Positions 1-12,367 are shown, counted from the first letter of the stretch. The stretch: 64,000 nucleotides of DNA from Mycolicibacterium aichiense (GCF_010726245.1 NZ_AP022561.1:5828001-5892000); one strand, 5' to 3'. Notes: generated from the letters alone by a model not told the origin. Numbers and translations are program-made.

Positions 1-496
1 TCGGCAGTTCGACGTGGCGCACAGCCATGACTACGCCGCCCTCGGTGCGCGCGGTCACCTCGAGTTCGGCCGGCATGGTTTCCGGCAGGATCGTCAGCGA
101 GTGGTAGCGCGTCGCCGTGAATGGGTCCGGAAGTCCGTGCAGCACACCGATATTGGTGTGATAGACCGTGCTGGTCTTGCCGTGCAGCAGTTCGGGCGCG
201 CGGTCGACGGTCCCGCCGAATGCCACACCGATCGCTTGATGCCCGAGGCACACACCCAGTAGTGGGGTGCCGGTCGTGGCGCACGCCCGAACCAGCGGGA
301 TCGAGGCGCCGGCACGTTCCGGCGTACCCGGTCCAGGGCTGAGCAGGATCCCGTCGAACTGGGTGGCAACGCCGGCCTCGTCGGCCAGGCGGTCGTCGTC
401 ATTGCGCCAGACCTGCGCGTCCACCCCGAGCTGGCCCAGATACTGGACGAGGTTGAACACGAAGCTGTCGTAATTGTCGACCACCAACACCTGCAT
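1..496 (-). CDS. pabA/trpG: Anthranilate/aminodeoxychorismate synthase glutamine amidotransferase (partial)
   Basis: Class I glutamine amidotransferase subunit that takes ammonia from glutamine for anthranilate or 4-amino-4-deoxychorismate synthesis. The visible N-terminal ~165 residues start MQVLVVDNYDSFVF, followed by the oxyanion strand LLSPGPGTPERAG and the nucleophile elbow GVCLGHQAIG with the catalytic Cys. The His/Glu part of the triad lies beyond the left edge, so the gene is cut by the window. The ATG was chosen because it opens the family's N-terminal beta strand and lies 6 bases after a TAACCT element. In M. tuberculosis the gene at this place is trpG (Rv0013), beside the pknB/pknA cluster. 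Sequence alone does not decide between pabA and trpG. Confidence 0.9.
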   Translation of the reverse strand, partial: MQVLVVDNYDSFVFNLVQYLGQLGVDAQVWRNDDDRLADEAGVATQFDGILLSPGPGTPERAGASIPLVRACATTGTPLLGVCLGHQAIGVAFGGTVDRAPELLHGKTSTVYHTNIGVLHGLPDPFTATRYHSLTILPETMPAELEVTARTEGGVVMAVRHVELP

Positions 497-502
497 CAGG
501 CC

Positions 503-508
503 AGGTTA
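503..508 (-). promoter_or_regulatory. -10 element (TAACCT) for pabA/trpG, leaderless
   Basis: TAACCT on the minus strand fits TANNNT and lies 6 bases upstream of the ATG at 496, so transcription should begin at or next to the start codon. No Shine-Dalgarno is visible. Inferred from spacing only. Confidence 0.45.
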
Positions 509-524
509 CCTGGGGTGGTACAGG

Positions 525-1316
525 TCAGTAGCCCACCGGACCCGCCGGCTGGGCGTAGCGCATCCGCACCGGCTCGGTGTAACCGGCGACCTGGACATCG
601 TCGCGGACCTGCTCGGTGTAGCCGAGCCCGAACCGCACGACGTACTGCTTGTAGAGCGTGACCAAGGGAGCGGACGCCAGGGCGGACTGCATCGCGGAAG
701 CGTCGCCGATCGCGGTGACCGTGTACGGCGGGCTGTACGTGCGTCCGTTGAGCAGCAGGGTGTTGCCGACGCAGCGCGGAGCGGACGTGCCGATGATGCG
801 CTGATCCTGCATCTGGATCGCCTCGGCGCCGGCGCTCCACAGCGCGTTGAGGACGGCCTGGATGTCCTGCTGGTGGACCACGAGGTCATCGGGGGACGCG
901 TCGCGGGGGAAGCGCCCGTTTGCGTCGCGCTGGGCGTCGGAGAGGGTGACCACCAGGCCGGGCCCGTGTACCGGATTCAGCCCGGCAGAGGCGGCCAGTT
1001 CGTCGGCGCGAGCCTGCATGGCCGCCAGTGCGGTGCCGGATCCGCCGCCATGGGTGGAGTCGATCTGCGACGCCAGTGCGTCGCGCTGGGCGCTGAGCCG
1101 GTCGACGGACTGCTGCGCGTCGTGCACCAAGTCGACCAGCCGGGGTGAGTCGCTGCGGCGGATCTCGCTGCCGCCGGAGACACCGTGGGTGGCGGCCAGC
1201 AGAACGCCTGCCAACAGGCACACCACCGGGACACCGAACCGCCACGGCGAGCGCGTGGCACCCGTCGTTGCTGCCGCCGGAATTGTCGGGTCACGGCGCC
1301 GCTGCGTTAATCTCAT
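525..1316 (-). CDS. DUF881 family membrane-anchored protein (Rv0012-like)
   Basis: 263-residue protein with a basic N-terminus, one membrane segment at about residues 27-47, a short predicted coiled coil ([20 protein letters not shown]) and a DUF881 extracytoplasmic domain to the C-terminus. The ATG at 1316 gives a length close to Rv0012 (262 aa); the longer reading frame runs back through crgA and is not credible. It is divergent from crgA with 49 bases between, and lies just before pabA/trpG, the same order as in M. tuberculosis. DUF881 proteins accompany division and peptidoglycan genes in actinobacteria, but the molecular function is not known. Confidence 0.85.
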   Translation of the reverse strand: MRLTQRRRDPTIPAAATTGATRSPWRFGVPVVCLLAGVLLAATHGVSGGSEIRRSDSPRLVDLVHDAQQSVDRLSAQRDALASQIDSTHGGGSGTALAAMQARADELAASAGLNPVHGPGLVVTLSDAQRDANGRFPRDASPDDLVVHQQDIQAVLNALWSAGAEAIQMQDQRIIGTSAPRCVGNTLLLNGRTYSPPYTVTAIGDASAMQSALASAPLVTLYKQYVVRFGLGYTEQVRDDVQVAGYTEPVRMRYAQPAGPVGY

Positions 1317-1365
1317 AGACGATCTGCGCACCATCGTCGCAGAAGATCCCGGCCCGAAGGTACCC

Positions 1366-1647
1366 ATGCCCAAGTCCAAGGTTCGCAAGAAGAACGACTT
1401 CACGGTCAACCCGGTGAGCCGCACTCCGGTCAAGGTGAAGGCCGGACCGTCGAGCGTGTGGTTCGTGGTGCTGTTCATCAGCCTGATGCTGATCGGGCTG
1501 GCCTGGCTGCTGGTGTTCCAGCTGGCCGCCTCCGGGTACGACACTCCGAGCGCCTTGCAGTGGATGGCCAAGCTGGGCCCCTGGAACTACGCGATCGCCT
1601 TCGGCTTCATGATCTCCGGTTTGTTGCTGACGATGCGGTGGCGCTGA
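1366..1647 (+). CDS. crgA: Cell division protein CrgA
   Basis: 93-residue inner-membrane protein with a lysine-rich cytoplasmic start ([12 protein letters not shown]) and two transmembrane helices at about residues 31-53 and 69-88, ending MRWR. Length and layout match mycobacterial CrgA (93 aa), a septal protein that binds FtsZ, FtsI, FtsQ and CwsA and helps place peptidoglycan synthesis at the septum. The ATG is preceded by GAAGG at 1356-1360, a usable ribosome site. It is transcribed divergently from the DUF881 gene. Its partner cwsA is 1.3 kb to the right, read the same way. Confidence 0.95.
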   Translation: MPKSKVRKKNDFTVNPVSRTPVKVKAGPSSVWFVVLFISLMLIGLAWLLVFQLAASGYDTPSALQWMAKLGPWNYAIAFGFMISGLLLTMRWR

Positions 1648-1802
1648 CCGGCCGCGATACCTCGGCTGCTTCATGCTGTGCGAACACCGTTCCCGGGCTG
1701 GCAACCTCCTGGTCACCCAATCACACGCGTGTGATTCATCCCCATTGTTGATAGCACCTGTGGATAACTGCATACCTCGCGGTAGAGGTGTCGGAGGCAG
1801 CT

Positions 1803-2222
1803 GTGCAGCAAACTGATTGGGCGCCGAAAACTCCCGCCATCGCAGCTCTGGGGATCGGGGGTGTCTTGATGGCAATCGTCTGTGTGACCGTCATCACAGA
1901 CGTGCCCGGGCGGATCCTCACGGCGATTGCTGCGCTCGGACTGGTCGCGTTCGCGATCGGATCATGGCGGGCGCGACCCCGGCTGGCTATCACTGGTGAC
2001 GCCCTGGTGTACCGCGGGTGGTTCCGCGCCCAGACATTGCGCCGAGCCGACATCACGCTGATCCGGATCACCGAGTTCCGCCGCATCGGTCGCAAGGTCC
2101 GACTCCTGGAGATCGACACGACGGCCGACCGGCTGATCGTGCTCAGTCGGTGGGACCTGGGAACCGACCCGGTCGAGGTCCTGGACGCGCTGACCGACGC
2201 CGGATTCGCGGGCCGCCGGTAA
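1803..2222 (+). CDS. PH-domain membrane protein (Rv0010c-like)
   Basis: 139-residue protein with two N-terminal membrane segments (about residues 14-35 and 40-56) followed by a cytoplasmic bacterial PH-like domain (LAITGDALVYRGWFR ... RLLEIDTTADRLIVLSRWDL). I chose the GTG at 1803 because GGAGG at 1793-1797 lies at a good distance and the N-terminus VQQTDWAP then matches Rv0010c; a GTG at 1788 would add five residues but sits on the ribosome site. Function unknown; the fold suggests a membrane-surface adaptor. It is convergent with ppiA across a strong hairpin. Confidence 0.8.
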   Translation: MQQTDWAPKTPAIAALGIGGVLMAIVCVTVITDVPGRILTAIAALGLVAFAIGSWRARPRLAITGDALVYRGWFRAQTLRRADITLIRITEFRRIGRKVRLLEIDTTADRLIVLSRWDLGTDPVEVLDALTDAGFAGRR

Positions 2223-2236
2223 CTCGTTGAGAAAGC

Positions 2237-2274
2237 ACTGAGGGCGAGAATTCCGCGGAATCCTCGCCCTCAGT
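2237..2274. terminator. Bidirectional terminator hairpin between Rv0010c-like gene and ppiA
   Basis: Perfect 12-base arms (2237-2248 and 2263-2274, ACTGAGGGCGAG and its complement) enclose a further perfect palindrome, ATTCCGCGGAAT (2250-2261). It sits in the 70-base gap between two convergent genes. There is no U-tract, which is usual for mycobacterial terminators. Confidence 0.75.
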
Positions 2275-2292
2275 ACTGCCTCAATGCACGGT

Positions 2293-2820
2293 TCAGGAAA
2301 TGGTGACCGACTCGATCACGACATCCTCGGTGGGCCGGTCGTTGCGATCGGTCGCCGTGGTGGCGATCGCATCGACGACCTTCTGCGACTCGGGATCGAC
2401 GATCTCACCGAAGATCGTGTGCCGACGGTTCAGGTGCGGGGTCTTGCCGACGGTGATGAAGAACTGCGAGCCGTTGGTACCCGGACCTGCGTTGGCCATG
2501 GCCAGCAGGTAGGGCTTGTCGAACTGCAGCTCCGGGTGGAATTCGTCGGCGAACTTGTAGCCCGGGCCGCCGCGGCCGGTACCCGTCGGGTCACCGCCCT
2601 GGATCATGAATCCGTCGATGACGCGGTGAAAGACGGCGCCGTCGTAGAAGGGGCCCGAGGTGCTGCCCGACGCGTTCTCCGTCGAGTACTCCTTGGTGCC
2701 CTGAGCCAGACCAACGAAGTTGGCGACGGTCTTGGGGGCGTGGTTACCGAACAGGGCGATCTTGATGTCGCCGCGGTTCGTGTGCAGGGTCGCTGTTGCG
2801 GTTGCGATGTCGCTCGTCAC
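2293..2820 (-). CDS. ppiA: Cyclophilin-type peptidyl-prolyl cis-trans isomerase A
   Basis: 175-residue single-domain cyclophilin that isomerises Xaa-Pro bonds. Family signatures are clear: [20 protein letters not shown] with the catalytic Arg, then [30 protein letters not shown] and the Trp/His-region equivalent [14 protein letters not shown]. There is no signal peptide, so it should be cytoplasmic. The GTG at 2820 gives [21 protein letters not shown], matching PpiA (Rv0009). It is divergent from cwsA, as in M. tuberculosis. Confidence 0.95.
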   Translation of the reverse strand: MTSDIATATATLHTNRGDIKIALFGNHAPKTVANFVGLAQGTKEYSTENASGSTSGPFYDGAVFHRVIDGFMIQGGDPTGTGRGGPGYKFADEFHPELQFDKPYLLAMANAGPGTNGSQFFITVGKTPHLNRRHTIFGEIVDPESQKVVDAIATTATDRNDRPTEDVVIESVTIS

Positions 2821-2927
2821 GGGAACTCAGTGTGCCACTAGGCGCGAGTGGCCGATCCCGCGGCCACCCCGGTAGCGCTGTGGCAGTGTTGATGGCGTCA
2901 ACGCGCCACCGGTGTCGGGAGGACCAC

Positions 2928-3335
2928 ATGGGCCGCAAGAGTCAACCCAAACTCACGTCGCGGGAGCGGCTGAACCGCGGACTGCACTACACAGCCGTCG
3001 GCCCGGTGGACATCACCCGCGGCGTGGTGGGCATCACCGCGAATTCAGCGGAATCGGCGGCGGTCGCGCTGCGGCGGCGCGCCCGCGAGGCCCGTGCGGT
3101 GCAGCAGGAGGTCGGCGCCGAGCTCGAGGCGGTCAAGCAGGTGGTGGCCGAGCTGCCGCAGGTCTTTCAGGAGGTCCGGACGGCTCGGCATCGGCGCCGC
3201 CGGCGGCTGTTCGTGTTCGGCTTCCTCGGCTTGGCAGGGGTGGGTGGGGCAGTGGCGTTCGTGATCGCGCGACGGTCGTCGACACCCGAGCCCTCGCCCC
3301 GGCCGCCCAGTGTCGACGTCTCGCCGAAAATTTGA
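2928..3335 (+). CDS. cwsA: Cell wall synthesis protein CwsA
   Basis: 135-residue protein: a basic N-terminal stretch (MGRKSQPKLTSRERL), an alanine/arginine-rich helical region rich in EV heptads (about residues 45-85), a single membrane segment near residues 92-112, and a short proline-rich tail. It matches mycobacterial CwsA (Rv0008c), which binds CrgA and the polar-growth protein Wag31 and affects peptidoglycan synthesis. GGGAGGA at 2918-2924 lies four bases before the ATG. Divergent from ppiA. Everything to its right as far as 4622 is accessory. Confidence 0.9.
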   Translation: MGRKSQPKLTSRERLNRGLHYTAVGPVDITRGVVGITANSAESAAVALRRRAREARAVQQEVGAELEAVKQVVAELPQVFQEVRTARHRRRRRLFVFGFLGLAGVGGAVAFVIARRSSTPEPSPRPPSVDVSPKI

Positions 3336-3534
3336 CGGACTAACAGCTTGGTGTTGCCCACTGGCCGCGCCCACAGGGCGTCTTCAGTTCGCTTGCCCGC
3401 CAACAGAATTTGCCGCGATTGCCACTCGTCTCGTGGATGCGTCACAATCTAGTTTGCTGGACTAGTCAATTACGTGTTGCGACAAGTCCGCGATTTTCCT
3501 TTGCCAGAACCGGCCGAAGGTGCATTATGTCGGC

Positions 3535-3681
3535 ATGGGTTGGGGGAGCCTTACGCATCAGAAGGTCAAGTGCGCGATCTGCAGCCACGAGCAGACGCTG
3601 CTGCTCGACAGGGACACGTTCACCTGTCGTCGCTGTAAGAAGACATTGCCGCGCCGGCTGGCGGTACCGGCCGGCCGCTGA
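3535..3681 (+). CDS. Zinc-ribbon microprotein, 48 aa
   Basis: Short frame of 48 codons encoding MGWGSLTHQKVKCAICSHEQ and onward, with two CxxC knuckles (CAIC at residues 13-16, CRRC at 31-34) spaced 14 residues apart, a classic zinc-ribbon layout, and a basic tail (KKTLPRRLAVPAGR). I do not recognise a named family. It lies between cwsA and the left repeat of the tRNA-Ala island. The weak ribosome site GAAGG is 14 bases upstream, so initiation is uncertain. The upstream 200 bases are relatively AT-rich and hold a short inverted repeat (CTAGT/ACTAG, 3449-3465). The metal-ligand pattern is the main reason to believe this is a gene. Confidence 0.6.
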   Translation: MGWGSLTHQKVKCAICSHEQTLLLDRDTFTCRRCKKTLPRRLAVPAGR

Positions 3682-3705
3682 ATGGCGGCGGCGACGACCA
3701 ATCTC

Positions 3706-3754
3706 TGTGGAGCCTAGGAGATTCGAACTCCTGACATCTGCCTTGCAAAGGCAG
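3706..3754 (-). repeat. Displaced 3' half of tRNA-Ala (att-like 49-bp direct repeat, distal copy)
   Basis: 49 bases identical to 4548-4596, covering the tRNA-Ala anticodon arm, variable region, T arm and acceptor 3' strand. The D arm and 5' acceptor strand are absent, so it cannot be a working tRNA. This is the footprint left when an element integrates at the 3' end of a tRNA gene. Confidence 0.9.
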
Positions 3755-3954
3755 AATCATGGCGCAGTTCAGGTGATTTCACCGATGCCGACGTGTTCAA
3801 AAACGCAACTGTACCGAAGCGACGAGCCGAAATGGCGCCGCAGCGATCCCATTCTCCGACGGCGGAACGATGAAGTTTCTGCCCTGGCACGGGGGCCGAG
3901 CCTGAGCGGCACTCACGGCTACTGAGGGTCCTTCGGACGCAGGGGGTGCCAGCA

Positions 3955-3960
3955 TAATGT
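3955..3960 (+). promoter_or_regulatory. -10 element (TAATGT) for the island membrane-protein gene
   Basis: TAATGT fits TANNNT and is followed by exactly 7 bases and then the ATG at 3968, predicting a leaderless transcript. Confidence 0.5.
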
Positions 3961-3967
3961 GGTGGGT

Positions 3968-4195
3968 ATGTGGCTAGTTGTCGGGAAGGTCCTGTTGCTG
4001 CTCTTCTTAGTTGTGGGAGTTGCGGTAATTGTGGTGACTTACCGTCGTAAGTCAAAGAATGTGGAGTCCCGCCCAGACCCGAATGGGTACTTGGCCCACT
4101 TCAACCACCCCACCCTCACGCCACCAGAGTGGGTCAACTGGACCGATGACAACAGCGAAGGCCCCCCGACGAAGCGTGATCGAGCAGGCCCGTAA
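3968..4195 (+). CDS. Small single-pass membrane protein in the tRNA-Ala island
   Basis: 75-residue hypothetical protein. Residues 2-25 (WLVVGKVLLLLFLVVGVAVI) form one strong transmembrane helix, followed by a basic stop-transfer YRRKSKN and a ~45-residue soluble tail rich in Pro, Asp and Asn (HFNHPTLTPPEWVNWTDDN). I favour the ATG at 3968 over the GTG at 3959 because a TAATGT box sits 7 bases upstream. It is the only intact-looking gene in the integrated remnant. I do not recognise a family. Small membrane proteins are common prophage cargo, for example in superinfection exclusion, but nothing here shows that function. Confidence 0.55.
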   Translation: MWLVVGKVLLLLFLVVGVAVIVVTYRRKSKNVESRPDPNGYLAHFNHPTLTPPEWVNWTDDNSEGPPTKRDRAGP

Positions 4196-4363
4196 CTTTC
4201 GGCCGCAATCAGGCCGGGCATGCTTTGCCGAGGTCTACCTGTTCGGGAACGAACTCCTGGTTCACCCGCGCAGCATCCTGAGCCCACTGCGGCGGGGCCG
4301 CATCTGACGGACCGCCCGTCGTGTCGCTACGGCTGCGTTCAACCACCCCAACTGTCTCATCTG

Positions 4364-4501
4364 CCCGGCCACGAGTCCGCGGCGCTGACGTTGGACCGCC
4401 ACGGCCACCTGTACAACTCGGATGTCGAGGCTGTTGGGGTAGCGATGAATGCTCTTTTAACTCGGGCGTGTGGGCAAGATGTGGGCACGGAGGCCGCCTG
4501 A
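4364..4501 (+). pseudogene. Tyrosine integrase C-terminal remnant, catalytic Tyr replaced by His
   Basis: The frame encodes PGHESAALTLDRHGHLYNSD followed by VEAVGVAMNALL and a stop at 4499-4501. This resembles the last motif of mycobacteriophage tyrosine integrases (LGHxSAxxTLDxYGHLY), where the nucleophilic Tyr follows TLDx. Here that codon, 4400-4402, is CAC (His), a single T-to-C change from TAC. Upstream sequence does not continue into a recognisable integrase body with its Arg and His-x-x-Arg motifs, so most of the gene has been deleted. It lies just inside the intact tRNA-Ala repeat, where an integrase gene would be expected. Recognition is from motif memory, not a database search. Confidence 0.65.
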
Positions 4502-4547
4502 ATGCAGAACAGGCCAAACCCGAAAAGGTCTGACCTGCGCGAATCAT

Positions 4548-4596
4548 TGTGGAGCCTAGGAGATTCGAACTCCTGACATCTGCCTTGCAAAGGCAG
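4548..4596 (-). repeat. 49-bp direct repeat inside intact tRNA-Ala (att-like, proximal copy)
   Basis: Identical to 3706-3754; the match begins two bases outside the tRNA 3' end and ends in the anticodon stem. The flanks differ immediately on both sides. Confidence 0.9.
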
Positions 4597-4622
4597 CGCT
4601 CTACCAACTGAGCTAAGGCCCC
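4550..4622 (-). tRNA. alaT: tRNA-Ala (anticodon TGC)
   Basis: 73-nt gene folding as a complete cloverleaf: acceptor GGGGCCT paired with AGGCTCC (one G-U), D arm GCTC..GAGC, anticodon arm CTGCC/GGCAG with loop TTTGCAA and anticodon TGC (4587-4589), T arm AGGAG/CTCCT around TTCGAAT, discriminator A. CCA is not encoded. It lies downstream of tRNA-Ile, as alaT follows ileT in M. tuberculosis, and its 3' half is duplicated at 3706. Confidence 0.97.
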
Positions 4623-4629
4623 TCGCGTC

Positions 4630-4749
4630 TCACTCGTCGAGGGTGTGCCAGACCTCGCCGCGGCGGGCCCGAACAACGACGGCGCCCGCGACCAACACTG
4701 CCAACAGCAATGCAATCCGCACGGGCGCCCTTCCCGATGACCGAGACAT
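4630..4749 (-). CDS. 39-residue membrane microprotein between tRNA-Ile and tRNA-Ala (DLW-39-like)
   Basis: Forty-codon frame encoding MSRSSGRAPVRIALLLAVLV, then AGAVVVRARRGEVWHTLDE: one hydrophobic helix (about residues 11-26), a basic stop-transfer (RARR) and an acidic tail with a single Trp at residue 34. The exact length of 39, the tail Trp and the place beside the DUF3566 gene and tRNA-Ile match what I remember of the actinobacterial DLW-39 family, although the DLW triplet itself reads EVW here. The ATG lies only two bases after the tRNA-Ile 3' end, and the stop is 7 bases before tRNA-Ala. Function unknown. Family assignment is from memory. Confidence 0.65.
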   Translation of the reverse strand: MSRSSGRAPVRIALLLAVLVAGAVVVRARRGEVWHTLDE

Positions 4750-4751
4750 CG

Positions 4752-4825
4752 TGGGCCTAGGAGGACTCGAACCTCCGACCTCTTCGTTATCAGCGAAGCG
4801 CTCTAACCGCCTGAGCTATAGGCCC
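4752..4825 (-). tRNA. ileT: tRNA-Ile (anticodon GAT)
   Basis: 74-nt gene with acceptor GGGCCTA paired with TAGGCCC, D arm GCTC..GAGC, anticodon arm CTTCG/CGAAG with anticodon GAT in loop CTGATAA, T arm CGGAG/CTCCG around GTTCGAG, discriminator A. It lies downstream of gyrA and the DUF3566 gene, the ileT position in mycobacteria. Confidence 0.97.
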
Positions 4826-4895
4826 GTATTCGCATACGACCGAGCGCCGAGATTACCGCACCGGAGGTGCTGCACCCAAACCGGTGCATCCGGCG

Positions 4896-5816
4896 CTAGT
4901 CCCGGTCGGCCAGTGTGACCTCGACACCACCGACGATGTCGGTGCTGAGGTTGTAGATGAACGCTCCCACGGTGGCCATCGCTGTCAGCAGGACGATGTT
5001 CACCAGACCGATGAGCGCCGCACCGCCGAAGATCGTGCCGCTGGACACCAGCTCGCCGCCACCACCGCTGGTGGCCGTCAACAAGTCGCCGACGTTGCTG
5101 TTCAGCTTGCTCCACACGCCCATACCGCCGAGCACCAGATACAGGAATGCCACCGCGACCATCCACACGAAGAACAGCGCCACCGACAGCAGCAGCGACA
5201 CTTTCAGTGCGCTCCACGGATCGATGCGCCGGATCTGCATGCTGGCCCGCACCGGCCCGCGCGAACGGTTGGCGCCGACCTGGACTCGGGTGGCCGCCCC
5301 GGCCGGTCGAGCCGGCTGATCCGCGGCCGGTTTGCGTTGCTGCGCAACAGGCTTGGGCGGGGCAACGCCGGAAAGGTCCGGTAGCTCGCTGACATAACCC
5401 TCGGGACGGGCGGCCTCCGAGCGGTTGCCCTCAGCACGCGGCTCGGGCCGTGGCTCAGGCCTGGCGTCGGGCCGAGGCTCGGCACGCTGCTCGGGCTGGC
5501 GCTCCGGCTGCTGGCGCTCGGGCTGCTGCGGACCGCCCGACCCTAGATCGGGCGCGGCGGTGCCGCTGATGAAGCGGTTCACCCGTTGCTCGAGGCCCGG
5601 ACCTCCCGGCGGCGCCTGGCGCGGTTGCGCCTCACCGGCCGGTCGCTGGGGTGCGCCACCCTGCCGCGCTCGCGCAGCACCGCGCTGCCACGGCGGCGCC
5701 TCGCCGGACCCACCATTGGTGAGTCGGGGACCGGTCCGCTCGGCCGAGCCGGTCCCGTTACCCGGGCCCTCGCTCGGTCCGGGTTGGCCCGGCTCGTTCG
5801 GTGCGCTCACCGCCAC
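4896..5816 (-). CDS. DUF3566 transmembrane protein (Rv0007-like)
   Basis: 306-residue protein. Residues 1-170 are low-complexity and disordered, rich in Pro, Gln, Arg and Glu ([18 protein letters not shown]). The conserved C-terminal ~115 residues begin [20 protein letters not shown] and hold two membrane helices (about residues 208-235 and 266-292) separated by a loop predicted outside. The end, [11 protein letters not shown], is as in Rv0007. It directly follows gyrA (23 bases) and precedes tRNA-Ile, as in M. tuberculosis. Function unknown. The repeated Pro-Glu-Arg unit in the N-terminus is likely to vary between strains. Confidence 0.9.
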   Translation of the reverse strand: MAVSAPNEPGQPGPSEGPGNGTGSAERTGPRLTNGGSGEAPPWQRGAARARQGGAPQRPAGEAQPRQAPPGGPGLEQRVNRFISGTAAPDLGSGGPQQPERQQPERQPEQRAEPRPDARPEPRPEPRAEGNRSEAARPEGYVSELPDLSGVAPPKPVAQQRKPAADQPARPAGAATRVQVGANRSRGPVRASMQIRRIDPWSALKVSLLLSVALFFVWMVAVAFLYLVLGGMGVWSKLNSNVGDLLTATSGGGGELVSSGTIFGGAALIGLVNIVLLTAMATVGAFIYNLSTDIVGGVEVTLADRD

Positions 5817-5839
5817 TCCTAACCTGTCGCCCCGCCGCG

Positions 5840-8371
<2,532 letters not shown>

Positions 8372-8409
8372 GTGATTCCTCTGTTGTCCCTACGAAGGGC
8401 GATACGTCA

Positions 8410-10461
<2,052 letters not shown>

Positions 10462-10487
10462 TCACCGGCCGCGCGCGGGTCCTGTCC

Positions 10488-10493
10488 AGTCTA
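10488..10493 (-). promoter_or_regulatory. Candidate -10 (TAGACT) of the gyrB promoter
   Basis: The 223-base gap between dciA and gyrB (10423-10645) holds no gene. TAGACT on the minus strand lies 65 bases before the gyrB start and fits a mycobacterial -10. In other mycobacteria gyrB-gyrA has its own promoters here that respond to supercoiling. No clear -35 was seen. Confidence 0.35.
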
Positions 10494-10645
10494 CCGGTAT
10501 GTCCGTTCCGGACTGATTCTGCGGCGGCGTTTCTACACAGCTAGTTGAGCCGTGCACGGAATTTCTCGGATCGGCATACGTGGTGACGCTTGACACGGCC
10601 TTCGGCGCGCGTCTCGTGGCTGTCAGCCGACCGTGGTAGTACAGC

Positions 10646-11209
10646 TCAGCCGTAGGTGTCTCGCGGGCCGCGCCCAGAGATGTGCAACCGACCCTTTCGC
10701 CACGACGGAGCCACCGGACCGGTGATCTTCATCGACTTCACCACGCCGTCTCCCACAGCGGCGGCGATCTTGGCCAACAGCTGCGACTGCACCATCCGCA
10801 ACTGGGTCGCCCACGCGGTCGATTCGGCCGTCACGCTGAGCACACCGTCGCGCAGCGCGGTCGGCTGGGCATGCTCGGCAATCTGCTCACCGACCACCGT
10901 CGCCCACTGGGCGAACACCGCACCCTCGGCGACCCGGCCCGTCCAACCCCGGGATTTCGCCAGTTCGTTGGCAGCTGTCCCGAACGTCTGTGGATCCCGA
11001 CGATCCGGACCGGGCCCCGACCAGGTCCGGCGACCGCCTCGCTCGGCGCCCCGGCGGGCCCGAGGGGAGCGGCCACCACGACCCACTTCCTTGCCCTGGC
11101 TGCGGGCGGCGCCGCGGGCTTCCTCCAACGCGCGGCGCACCAGGTCCATGCCGGCCAGATTCGCAAGGTGCTCGGGCGGACCGGCCGGCTCGTCGTCAGG
11201 CTCGGTCAT
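10646..11209 (-). CDS. dciA: DciA-like DUF721 protein
   Basis: 187-residue protein with an acidic start, a basic disordered stretch (about residues 38-75) and a C-terminal DUF721 domain (about 85-187) containing [20 protein letters not shown] and [19 protein letters not shown]. It matches Rv0004. DUF721 proteins in bacteria without DnaC are the helicase operator DciA, which helps load the replicative helicase DnaB; the KH-like domain and place next to recF/gyrB agree. Its ATG overlaps the recF stop by four bases (ATGA), so the two should be translationally coupled. Confidence 0.88.
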   Translation of the reverse strand: MTEPDDEPAGPPEHLANLAGMDLVRRALEEARGAARSQGKEVGRGGRSPRARRGAERGGRRTWSGPGPDRRDPQTFGTAANELAKSRGWTGRVAEGAVFAQWATVVGEQIAEHAQPTALRDGVLSVTAESTAWATQLRMVQSQLLAKIAAAVGDGVVKSMKITGPVAPSWRKGRLHISGRGPRDTYG

Positions 11210-12357
11210 GGCGTCACCACCTCCGACATCCGGCCACCGTCGTCGTCGCGCAAGGTGATACCGATCCGGGTGGCGTCCCAGTCAACCGGGATGTCTTCCC
11301 CGACCGCCGCGGTGATGAGCACCTGTTCGGCATCGGCTGCCACACCGGCCAGCGCCCGGCGCCGGGAGTTGTCCAGTTCGGCGAACACGTCGTCGAGGAT
11401 CAGCACCGGCTCACTGCCCTCGGTACGGAGCAATTCATAGGACGCCAGTCGCAACGCCAACGCCACCGACCACGATTCACCATGACTGGCAAAGCCTTTC
11501 GCGGGCTGATCACCGAGCCGGAGGTCCAGGTCGTCCCGGTGTGGTCCGACCAAGCACATCCCGCGTTCCAGTTCCGCGCCGCGCCGCGCCGCCAGCCCGG
11601 CCAGCAGCGCGGCCTCCAGATAGTCGATATCGTGACCATCGCCGGTGCCGTCCAGCACGCTGCTTCGGTAGCTGATCGCGGCCGGGCGCGATGCCGGGGC
11701 CAGCAGTTGATAAGCCTTCTCGACCTCCGGAGCCAGAAGATTCGTCAGCTCGATGCGGGCAGCCATCAGCTGCGCGCCGTGCGCAGCCAGGTGACCATCC
11801 CACACGTCGAGGGTTTCCAGCACGCCGGAATCACCTCGAAAGCGCGCTCCCGCAGCCGATTTCAACAACGCGGTGCGCTGTTTGAGCACCTTGTCGTAGT
11901 CGGCGCGGATCGCCGCGACCCGCGGTCGCCGGACCGAGGCTAGTTCGTCGAGGTAGCGGCGGCGTTCGCCGGGGTCGCCACGGACCAACGCGAGATCCTC
12001 GGGTGCGAACAGCACCGCGCGGACCGCTCCGAGGATTTCACGGGTACTGCGCACCGGGGAACGGTTCAATCGCGCCTTGTTCGCCCGGCCCGCCGCGATC
12101 TCGAGATCGACCGCCAATTCCCGGCCCTCGTTGACGACGATCGTCGAGACCACCGCGCGCTCTGCGCCGGCCCGGATCAGTGGGGCGTCGGTGGCGACCC
12201 GGTGTGATCCCAGCGTTGCGCAATACCACAGCGCCTCAACAAGATTGGTTTTGCCAAACCCATTGGGTCCGACGAACACCGTTCGGCCCGGCGCCAATTC
12301 GAGATCAACGCTTTCCCACGACCGGAAGTCGCGGAGCGTCAGGTGCCGGACATACAT
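11206..12357 (-). CDS. recF: DNA replication and repair protein RecF
   Basis: 383-residue SMC-like ATPase that helps load RecA at gaps. P-loop [15 protein letters not shown] lies near residues 30-44; signature and Walker [12 protein letters not shown] are near the C-terminus, followed by the D-loop region [16 protein letters not shown]. The ATG at 12357 gives [21 protein letters not shown], the normal RecF start. This is 10 bases after the gnd stop; an upstream frame of 16 residues overlapping gnd is unlikely. Confidence 0.97.
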   Translation of the reverse strand: MYVRHLTLRDFRSWESVDLELAPGRTVFVGPNGFGKTNLVEALWYCATLGSHRVATDAPLIRAGAERAVVSTIVVNEGRELAVDLEIAAGRANKARLNRSPVRSTREILGAVRAVLFAPEDLALVRGDPGERRRYLDELASVRRPRVAAIRADYDKVLKQRTALLKSAAGARFRGDSGVLETLDVWDGHLAAHGAQLMAARIELTNLLAPEVEKAYQLLAPASRPAAISYRSSVLDGTGDGHDIDYLEAALLAGLAARRGAELERGMCLVGPHRDDLDLRLGDQPAKGFASHGESWSVALALRLASYELLRTEGSEPVLILDDVFAELDNSRRRALAGVAADAEQVLITAAVGEDIPVDWDATRIGITLRDDDGGRMSEVVTP

Positions 12358-12367
12358 CGGACGCTGG

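Larger units (their letters stand above)
3706..4596. mobile_element. Remnant integrative element at tRNA-Ala (842-bp repeat spacing)
   Basis: Two 49-bp perfect direct repeats 842 bp apart enclose about 0.8 kb lying 3' of tRNA-Ala, the standard geometry for site-specific integration into a tRNA gene. Inside are a small membrane-protein gene with its own promoter (3968-4195) and, next to the intact tRNA, the C-terminal end of a phage-type tyrosine integrase with a mutated catalytic position (4364-4501). No full integrase, excisionase or replication gene fits, so this is a collapsed prophage or genomic island. The 200 bases at 3755-3954 hold no credible gene. Confidence 0.8.

Noticed and set aside
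3706..3754. A second tRNA-Ala gene
   Set aside because: Only the 3' half is present; the D arm and 5' acceptor strand are missing, so it is an att-type duplication.
4209..4715. 168-codon minus-strand frame containing GALAQLVERCLCKADVRSSN
   Set aside because: That peptide is the translation of tRNA-Ala, a familiar false gene.
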